Shown here in pieces: positions 58,571 through 64,000 of a DNA stretch of 64,000 bases; the first letter of the stretch is position 1, and every line of letters starts with the position of its first letter. This DNA is from an uncultured Collinsella sp. (GTDB lineage Bacteria > Actinomycetota > Coriobacteriia > Coriobacteriales > Coriobacteriaceae). The notes beneath the pieces are model-generated. The model was not told the origin of the DNA. It made no database searches and saw nothing but the letters and a program-made list of their open reading frames with translations. The translations under genes were made by a program, and so were the position numbers. Location of the stretch: assembly GCA_947507155.1 (NCBI GenBank), contig CANNOC010000007.1:30960-94959 (forward strand), written 5' to 3'.

Positions 58571-58709
58571 GGCTGAACCGAGAGGGCCGCTTGGGCTTTT
58601 GCTCGATATGAGTTCCGCACGCAAAGAAGGCCACTTAATGTGGTCTTCGTCTTGCGCAGGACTGTCCGAAATAGCGAGCAAATGCCCAAGCGGCCCTCTC
58701 GGTTCAGCC
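58571..58709. repeat. Very long hairpin between nrdD and nrdG
   Basis: Outer stem of 26 perfect pairs (58571-58596 with 58684-58709), a T/T mismatch, eight more pairs (58598-58605 with 58675-58682), then an internal loop and an inner stem (58620-58634 with 58640-58656). It begins 12 bases after the nrdD stop. No T tract. The stem is long enough to be a palindromic mobile element or a messenger processing and stabilising structure. The remaining spacer 58393-58570 shows nothing else. Confidence 0.65.
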
Positions 58710-58720
58710 CCGGAGCGGTA

Positions 58721-60943
58721 TTAGAGATGCAGCACGCGGTCGCGGATCTCCTCGGTTCGACCCTGGTTCCAGAATTGAGTACCGATGTAGCCGCACGTAC
58801 GACGGGCGACATTCATCTTCTCCTGATCGCGGTTGCCGCAGTTGGGGCACTCCCACACCAGCTTGCCGTCATCCTCGACAATCTTGATCTCGCCGTCATA
58901 GCCGCACACCTGGCAGTAATCGCTCTTGGTGTTGAGCTCGGCATACATGATGTTGTCGTAGATGTACTGCATCACGCGAATGACAGCCTTAAGGTTGTCC
59001 TGCATGTTAGGAACCTCGACGTAGGAGATGGCACCGCCCGGCGAAAGCTGCTGGAACATGCCCTCAAACTTGAGCTTATCGAAAGCATCAATCTCCTCGG
59101 ACACATGGACGTGGTAGCTGTTGGTAATGTAGCCCTTGTCCGTCACACCCGGAATAATGCCAAAACGACGCTGCAGGCACTTGGCGAACTTGTAGGTCGT
59201 CGACTCAAGCGGGGTGCCGTACAGTGAGAAGTCGATATCGCTTTCGGCCTTCCACTCGGCGCATTTGTCGTTCATGTGCTGCATGACGGCCATGGCAAAC
59301 GGCGTGCCTTCCTTCTCGGTGTGGCTGTGGCCCGTCATGTACTTGACGCACTCATACAGACCGGCATACCCCAGGCTAATGGTGGAATAACCGCCCACGA
59401 GCAGCTTGTCGATCGTCTCGCCCTTCTTAAGGCGCGCCAGGGCGCCGTACTGCCAAAGAATCGGCGCGGCATCCGAAAGCGTGCCCATCAGGCGCTCGTG
59501 ACGGCACAGCAGGGCACGGTGGCACAGCTCAAGGCGCTCGTCGAAGATCTTCCAGAACTTGTCCATGTCCTGATGCGAGCTCAGCGCGACATCGGGCAGG
59601 TTAATGGTCACAACACCCTGGTTAAAGCGGCCATAGTACTTGGGCTTGCTCGGGTCATAGTTGAACGCGTTGGCAACGTTGTTAAAACCGTTGCCCGAGC
59701 GATCGGGCGTCAGGAAACTGCGGCAACCCATGCAGGTGTAGCAATCGCCGTTGCCCGCAGTCTCGCCCTTCGACAGCTTAAGCTCACGCATCTTTTTCTC
59801 GGAGATGTAGTCGGGCACCATGCGCTTGGCGGTGCACTTCGCAGCCAGCTGAGTCAGGTAGAAGTACGGGGAATCCTCGTAAACGTTATCGTCCTCGAGC
59901 ACATAGATAAGCTTGGGGAACGCCGGAGTGATCCACACGCCAGCCTCGTTCTTAACGCCCTCATAGCGCTGACGAAGCGTCTCCTCCACAATCATGGCAA
60001 GGTCGTGCTTCTCCTGGGGCGTACGGGCCTCATTGAGATACATAAAGACCGTCACGAACGGCGCCTGGCCATTCGTGGTCATAAGGGTCACGACCTGATA
60101 CTGAATCGTCTGGACGCCGCGACGGATCTCGTCACGCAGACGATCCTCAACGACCTCACGGACCTTCTCGGCAGACGCAGAGACGCCAAGCTCCTCGAGC
60201 TCGCGGGCAACCTCGCCGCGAATCTTCTGACGGCTCACCTCAACGAACGGGGCGAGATGGGTCAGCGAAATCGACTGACCGCCATACTGGGAAGAGGCGA
60301 CCTGCGCGATGATCTGCGTCGCGATATTGCAAGCAGTCGAAAAGCTGTGCGGCTTCTCGATCAGCGTGCCCGAGATAACGGTGCCATTCTGGAGCATATC
60401 CTCCAGGTTCACCAGGTCACAGTTATGCATGTGCTGGGCGAAGTAGTCCGAATCGTGGAAGTGAATCAGGCCCTCGTTGTGAGCATCCACGATCTCCTGG
60501 GGCAGCAGCACGCGCTGCGTCAGGTCCTTGGAAATCTCGCCGGCCATGTAGTCGCGCTGAACGGAGTTGACAGTCGGGTTCTTGTTGGAGTTCTCCTGCT
60601 TGACCTCTTCGTTATTGCACTCAATCAGCGACAGAATCTTGTCATCGGTCGTGTTCTTTTGGCGCTTCAGGCTCTGAACATAGCGGTAGATGATGTAGTG
60701 GCGAGCGACCTCGTAGCAGTCGAGACGCATAATCTCGTCCTCGACCAGATCCTGGATCTCCTCGACCGATACGGTGTGGCCGGCCTTCTCACATGCCTCG
60801 GCGACGTTTTGTGCCGCATAGATCACCTGGCGGTCGGTAAGGCGAGAGCCTTCCTCGACCTCCAAGTTTGCGGCGCGGATCGCATTGACGATCTTATCGA
60901 TGTCAAAGGTAACCTCGGTGCCGCTGCGCTTGATGATCTTCAT
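58721..60943 (-). CDS. nrdD: Anaerobic ribonucleoside-triphosphate reductase
   Basis: A 740-residue class III reductase that makes deoxynucleotides without oxygen. An ATP-cone regulatory domain occupies residues 1-95 (IIKRSGTEVTFDIDKIVNAI with VEDEIMRL and YIIYRYVQSLKRQ). The core has the FHDSDYFAQHMHNCDLVNL and GDCYTCMGCRS segments. The C-terminal zinc ribbon is YCQVCGYDG and WECPNCGNRD, followed by the glycyl radical motif RTCGYIGTQ. The ATG at 60943 has AAAGAGG seven bases upstream. It is driven by a promoter with two NrdR boxes; nrdG follows. Confidence 0.96.
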   Translation of the reverse strand: MKIIKRSGTEVTFDIDKIVNAIRAANLEVEEGSRLTDRQVIYAAQNVAEACEKAGHTVSVEEIQDLVEDEIMRLDCYEVARHYIIYRYVQSLKRQKNTTDDKILSLIECNNEEVKQENSNKNPTVNSVQRDYMAGEISKDLTQRVLLPQEIVDAHNEGLIHFHDSDYFAQHMHNCDLVNLEDMLQNGTVISGTLIEKPHSFSTACNIATQIIAQVASSQYGGQSISLTHLAPFVEVSRQKIRGEVARELEELGVSASAEKVREVVEDRLRDEIRRGVQTIQYQVVTLMTTNGQAPFVTVFMYLNEARTPQEKHDLAMIVEETLRQRYEGVKNEAGVWITPAFPKLIYVLEDDNVYEDSPYFYLTQLAAKCTAKRMVPDYISEKKMRELKLSKGETAGNGDCYTCMGCRSFLTPDRSGNGFNNVANAFNYDPSKPKYYGRFNQGVVTINLPDVALSSHQDMDKFWKIFDERLELCHRALLCRHERLMGTLSDAAPILWQYGALARLKKGETIDKLLVGGYSTISLGYAGLYECVKYMTGHSHTEKEGTPFAMAVMQHMNDKCAEWKAESDIDFSLYGTPLESTTYKFAKCLQRRFGIIPGVTDKGYITNSYHVHVSEEIDAFDKLKFEGMFQQLSPGGAISYVEVPNMQDNLKAVIRVMQYIYDNIMYAELNTKSDYCQVCGYDGEIKIVEDDGKLVWECPNCGNRDQEKMNVARRTCGYIGTQFWNQGRTEEIRDRVLHL

Positions 60944-61169
60944 CCTCTTGCCTCTTTCGCATCGTAGCCTCATTGCGCTTCAGAGCCAAACGATGCCCGG
61001 CAGGGCTTACCCTGTCTTGCGGCGCCGTCGCGCAATCTGTGTTTTCGATAACCATAGGCCCTCATGCGGACAATCCTCGCAGCCAATCAAGGGGCTCAAA
61101 GATCCATCCAAATAATGGGGCGAATAAGGTTCTCGTTCTCTGTCCGCCATCTATCATACGACAAAGAGG

Positions 61170-61217
61170 CATCTATATCCTGTATTCTTTTTTTAGGTCA
61201 AACACAACATATAGTGT
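61170..61217 (-). promoter_or_regulatory. nrdD promoter with tandem NrdR boxes
   Basis: ACACAACATATAGTGT (61202-61217) is a strong NrdR-box match, and a weaker box (61170-61185) lies 32 bases away centre to centre, the spacing known for NrdR pairs. The minus-strand promoter TTGACC (61196-61201) with ATATAG or TATAGA (61172-61178) sits between and over them, so repression by NrdR-ATP/dATP is expected. Confidence 0.75.
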
Positions 61218-61240
61218 TTCAGCAGGTCAAAGCAATTGGT

Positions 61241-61532
61241 CAATTTGCAGACGCATTATAAATGAAGGCCTCTTGGCAGACTGCTAAAACGTTATCAACC
61301 CAACTACCTGCACAGCAGTTTTGAAACCCCCTCAACCGTGCCGCCGCCAAATAGCACCAAAACCAAGCTGCTCGCGCCAAAAGAATCCAAAAGATTGTCC
61401 TTGACCAACATGTTGCGGTCATGATGGGCCAGGACACATGCAATCTGCCGGCACCCCTACGGGATACAAAGACCATCGCGTACGGACCTTGGATCAATAT
61501 TTGATGACTTATTTGGCGGCGCGCTTGGTGGC
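61241..61532. other. Intergenic stretch without recognisable gene
   Basis: About 290 bases between the nrdD upstream region and the tRNA terminator. A minus-strand frame between 61304 and about 61455 reads ACVLAHHDRNMLVKDNLLDS and continues to LFGGGTVEGVSKLLCR before a stop, but it is interrupted upstream and lacks a ribosome site; it may be an old gene remnant. Nothing else stands out. Confidence 0.3.
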
Positions 61533-61570
61533 AAAAAACAAAACAGCCCAGAGGACATAGCCTCTGAGCT
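61533..61570 (-). terminator. Terminator of the tRNA pair
   Basis: Ten-pair stem (61545-61554 with 61561-61570, one wobble) followed on the minus strand by GTTTTGTTTTTT, ten bases after the tRNA-Val 3' end. Confidence 0.85.
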
Positions 61571-61579
61571 GCGAACATT

Positions 61580-61654
61580 TGGTGGGCGTTAGAAGATTTG
61601 AACTTCTGACCTCTTCCGTGTCAGGGAAGCGCTCTCCCCCTGAGCTAAACGCCC
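61580..61654 (-). tRNA. tRNA-Val (GAC)
   Basis: Full cloverleaf on the minus strand: acceptor GGGCGTT with AACGCCC, D stem GCTC/GAGC, anticodon stem CTTCC/GGAAG around the loop CTGACAC (anticodon GAC), T arm AGAAG-TTCAAAT-CTTCT, discriminator A and encoded CCA. Three bases separate it from the upstream tRNA-Gly, so they are co-transcribed. Confidence 0.93.
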
Positions 61655-61657
61655 AAA

Positions 61658-61733
61658 TGGAGCGGACAACGGGGCTCGAACCCGCGACCCCAACCTTGGC
61701 AAGGTTGTGCTCTACCAACTGAGCCATGTCCGC
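61658..61733 (-). tRNA. tRNA-Gly (GCC)
   Basis: Full cloverleaf on the minus strand: acceptor GCGGACA/TGTCCGC, D stem GCTC/GAGC, anticodon stem CAACC/GGTTG around TTGCCAA (anticodon GCC), T arm GCGGG-TTCGAGC-CCCGT region, discriminator T and encoded CCA. The visible part of a second copy at 63946 is identical. Confidence 0.94.
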
Positions 61734-61745
61734 TTACGAGGATTA

Positions 61746-61774
61746 ATCTTACGTGATGCCCGCATCCTATGCAA
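61746..61774 (-). promoter_or_regulatory. Promoter of the tRNA-Gly/tRNA-Val unit
   Basis: TTGCAT (61769-61774) and TAAGAT (61746-61751) with a 17-base spacer, 13 bases upstream of the tRNA-Gly 5' end. It overlaps the 3' region after the GH13 gene. Confidence 0.7.
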
Positions 61775-61874
61775 GAACTTTTTTTGAAAAGTTTTGCGAC
61801 GCCCTCGCGAACCTCGCGAAGACATCAGCCACCACGGAAGGCGCAGGCAAACGCAAACTCGCCGCAAGAGGCCC

Positions 61875-63608
61875 TTACATCTCACCGAGCATGATCCAGG
61901 CAGAGCTGTCCTGCGCGAGTCTGCCGTCTGCAAGCGCTGATGAGGTGAGCAGGACCCTGCCCGCCGGCAGCTCCACGGGTGCTGCACCGAAGTTCGTCAC
62001 GCACGCCCAGCCGTTATCGCGGCGATAGGCGATGACGCCGCCCTCAGCGCCCTCGGCACCATCCGCAAGACCGGTGCGCCCGTCAAGATCGAGCCACGCA
62101 AGATCGTTGGCGCACCCGCGCAGCTTGCGCCGCAGCCAGAGGGCGTCACGATAGAGCGCAAGCATCGATGTCGGGTCCGTTTCTTCCCTATCGGCAGCAT
62201 AATCGGAAAACCATGCAGGCTGCGGCAGATGGGGCGCCGCATCAGCGTCCGCCGGCGAAAACCCAAACGATCCGCCCTGCGCGGGATCGTCCGCCGCTAC
62301 CCACGGCAGGGGCACACGACAGCCGTCGCGCCCCTTCTCGCGCTTCGGTCCGCGCGTATTGGTTGCACTGGGATCTTCGAGTGCAGTCCACGGGATATCA
62401 GCCACCTCAAAAAGACCGAGCTCCTCACCCTGATATACGTATGCCGAGCCCGGAAGCGCCAGTTCAAGCAAAAGAGCCGCCCGCGCGCGGCGCTCGCCGA
62501 GTTCACGGTCCTCGTCATAAGACGACCCGTCGCGTAAGAGCCAGTCGAGCGCAATCTGGTGGTAGCGCGTCGCCTTGATTTGCGGCAGGGCATAGCGCGT
62601 CGCCACGCGCGGCACGTCGTGGTTGGAGAGTACCCAGGTCGAGGCGGAATCGGATTCGATAGCTGCCTTCAAGCCCTCCTCGATTGCAGCGTGCATGTCA
62701 TCATAGGTCCAAGTGGCCTTGGCAAACTCAAAGTTGAATGTCTGGCCAAGCTCGCTGGGACGCGCATAGAGATACTGGCGCTCAGGCAGCACCCACGCCT
62801 CGGCAACGGCGCTGCGCGGCGGATTATAGCGGTCGAACACGCGGCGCCACTCGCGATAGATCTCGTGGACCTCGTTGCGGTCCCACAGCGGATGGGCGCC
62901 GTCGTCAACCATGTCATCGCCCTCGGCGAGATGCCACCGGTCGAGGTCATCGCGGTCGAGATCCTTGGCGAGACCGTGCGCCACATCGATGCGAAAGCCA
63001 TCGACGCCTCGATCGCTCCAAAACGCCAGGACGTCGCAAAAGAACGCGTGAACCTCGGGGCATGACCAGTCAAAGTCCGGCTGCTCGGGCGTAAACATGT
63101 GCAGATACCATTGACCGTCCGCAACACGCGTCCAGGCGGGGCCGCCAAAGTTGGCATTCCAATTGGTGGGAGGCAGCTCGCCATGCTCGCCGCGACCATC
63201 GCGGAAGATATAACGGGCGCGCTCGGGCGATCCGGGGCCGGCGGCAAGAGCGGCTTTGAACCAGGGGTGCTGGTTGGATGAATGGTTGGGCACGATATCG
63301 ACGATGACCTTGATGCCGCGCGCGTGAGCCGCAGCGATCATGTCATCGAAGTCGTCAAGCGAGCCGAGACGTGGGTCGACATCGCAGTAGTCCGCCACAT
63401 CATAGCCGCCATCGACAAGAGGCGAAGGGTAAAACGGGCTCAGCCAGATGGCCTCGATGCCCAGCCGCTCAAGATAGTCCATCTGCTGGGTAATGCCCGC
63501 GATATCGCCCAGACCCGAACCGGTCGAATCCTTAAACGAACGCGGGTAGATCTGATAGATCGCGGCATCGGACATCCATGAGCGCGAAGAGGACTTTTCT
63601 GCAGCCAT
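61875..63608 (-). CDS. GH13 alpha-glucosidase (oligo-1,6-glucosidase/trehalose-type)
   Basis: A 577-residue glycoside hydrolase family 13 enzyme. The four conserved regions are DIVPNHSS (about residues 104-111), GFRIDVAHG with the nucleophile aspartate 208, AVAEAWVL with the acid/base glutamate 270, and LSNHDVPR with aspartate 331. The (beta/alpha)8 barrel starts at WMSDAAIYQIYPRSFKDSTG (about residue 11). No signal peptide, so it acts on imported oligosaccharides such as isomaltose or sucrose. The ATG at 63608 has GGGAGG eight bases upstream; the longer ORF crosses structured element copy 3. No sugar transporter is adjacent. Confidence 0.92.
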   Translation of the reverse strand: MAAEKSSSRSWMSDAAIYQIYPRSFKDSTGSGLGDIAGITQQMDYLERLGIEAIWLSPFYPSPLVDGGYDVADYCDVDPRLGSLDDFDDMIAAAHARGIKVIVDIVPNHSSNQHPWFKAALAAGPGSPERARYIFRDGRGEHGELPPTNWNANFGGPAWTRVADGQWYLHMFTPEQPDFDWSCPEVHAFFCDVLAFWSDRGVDGFRIDVAHGLAKDLDRDDLDRWHLAEGDDMVDDGAHPLWDRNEVHEIYREWRRVFDRYNPPRSAVAEAWVLPERQYLYARPSELGQTFNFEFAKATWTYDDMHAAIEEGLKAAIESDSASTWVLSNHDVPRVATRYALPQIKATRYHQIALDWLLRDGSSYDEDRELGERRARAALLLELALPGSAYVYQGEELGLFEVADIPWTALEDPSATNTRGPKREKGRDGCRVPLPWVAADDPAQGGSFGFSPADADAAPHLPQPAWFSDYAADREETDPTSMLALYRDALWLRRKLRGCANDLAWLDLDGRTGLADGAEGAEGGVIAYRRDNGWACVTNFGAAPVELPAGRVLLTSSALADGRLAQDSSAWIMLGEM

Positions 63609-63788
63609 GGGGTGAGCCTCCCTTGCAACGAGGTTTTGCGAGATGCCCACGATGATACGCCCAAAGCTGTCATTCGAGGCAAACAACGCCACAGCCACAC
63701 CCCAAAACGCTCGCTCCCTCTCGGGCTCGAGCCTCCTGGGACGAATCGATCGATTAGTGAAAAGAACGGAAGACTCACTCCCCCGGCC

Positions 63789-63938
63789 ACAACAGCGAGC
63801 GGGCTCCGGGTGCCCCAGGTTGCCGCGAAAGAGGAGGGAAGCGTACTTTATGTACGCGACCGACGATTGAGGGGGCAAGATGGGGTGCCCGGGGCTCGCG
63901 CAGCGTCAACAAAAAACGCGGTTCGTTAGAACCGCGTA
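63789..63938 (+). repeat. Structured intergenic element, copy 3 (candidate RNA, plus strand)
   Basis: Closely similar to copy 2 in conserved parts, different in stems. Outer stem 63799-63810 with 63888-63899 includes two G-U pairs that are A/C mismatches on the other strand; then the same tandem wobble pairs, CCCCA/TGGGG, GG/GA mismatch, conserved GAAAGAGGAG, an AGCGTAC-TTTAT-GTACGC hairpin, conserved GACGATTGA, GCAGCGTC and a final ACGCGGTTC hairpin that doubles as a tRNA terminator on the minus strand. It lies between the GH13 gene and tRNA-Gly. Confidence 0.65.
63911..63937 (-). terminator. Terminator of the second tRNA-Gly
   Basis: Nine-pair stem ACGCGGTTC/GAACCGCGT (63916-63924 with 63929-63937) followed on the minus strand by TTTTTTG, nine bases after the tRNA 3' end. 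It coincides with the 3' hairpin of structured element copy 3. Confidence 0.85.
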
Positions 63939-63945
63939 AGATAGT

Positions 63946-64000
63946 TGGAGCGGACAACGGGGCTCGAACCCGCGACCCCAACCTTGGCAAGGTTGTGCTC
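63946..64000 (-). tRNA. tRNA-Gly (GCC), second copy, partial
   Basis: The 3' 55 bases, including encoded CCA, T arm and anticodon stem and loop TTGCCAA, are identical to the tRNA-Gly at 61658-61733. The 5' part lies beyond the window. Confidence 0.92.

Noticed and set aside
61304..61455. Small protein-coding gene between nrdD and the tRNAs
   Set aside because: The minus-strand frame has protein-like composition at its end but no start with a ribosome site and an upstream in-frame stop; at best a remnant.

Overview
The window reads as chromosomal DNA of a human-gut Coriobacteriia bacterium, most probably Collinsella. This is inferred from high GC with GC-rich third codon positions, an obligately anaerobic gene set (class III ribonucleotide reductase, L-lactate dehydrogenase, DUF3793 plus flavodoxin), acetyl-type lysine biosynthesis and a fructoselysine locus. 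Coding density is high and both strands are used. Most starts have a clear purine-rich ribosome binding site; GTG and TTG starts are common.

Layout. 0-13 kb: end of dapB and dapH; nucleoid-associated protein; DUF2974 hydrolase; ldh; aminotransferase; NAD synthetase; two lineage-specific proteins with low-complexity regions; ettA. 13-16 kb: sdpR/sdpI-type autoregulated pair, a tiny hydrophobic toxin-like ORF, tcdA and tatD. 16-23 kb: fructoselysine catabolism (frlD, frlB, frlC, amidohydrolase, YfcC-type transporter) with a GntR regulator and an operator-bearing promoter. 23-24.7 kb: two HAD phosphatases. 24.8-28 kb: an accessory three-gene cassette (unknown protein, ClpP-like protease, soluble VirD4/TraG-like ATPase). 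28-36 kb: pgi, a degenerate Fe-ADH-like protein, an SOS-type Y-family polymerase with a YolD-like partner, a large sortase-type surface protein and a membrane-anchored metal-binding protein with a CsoR-type operator. 36-41 kb: DUF3793/flavodoxin, a polar amino acid ABC transporter and endonuclease IV. 41-46.7 kb: two redox enzymes beside two copies of a long hairpin repeat, a ketopantoate-reductase-like protein and small or secreted proteins. 47-52 kb: metY with a probable leader peptide, divergent from a LysR regulator; RNase HI; acylphosphatase; a Fur-family regulator. 52-58 kb: UreE-like and FKBP proteins, dipeptidase, metallopeptidase and a folE-HD-folB operon. 58-64 kb: nrdDG with NrdR boxes, tRNA-Val, two tRNA-Gly and a GH13 glucosidase.

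Two items stand out as possibly undescribed. (1) A structured element of about 150 nt occurs three times (1254-1401 minus, 11002-11152 plus, 63789-63938 plus). It has a conserved purine-rich internal loop, a conserved GG/GA internal mismatch, compensatory stem changes and, in one copy, a C(UUCG)G tetraloop, and looks like a structured RNA. (2) The 24.8-28 kb cassette pairs, with translational coupling, a ClpP-family serine protease and a VirD4-like ATPase lacking its membrane anchor, with no relaxase, integrase or other secretion genes nearby.

All calls come from reading sequence and translations; no database search was possible. Family assignments rest on recognised motifs, and promoter or operator calls on pattern and position.
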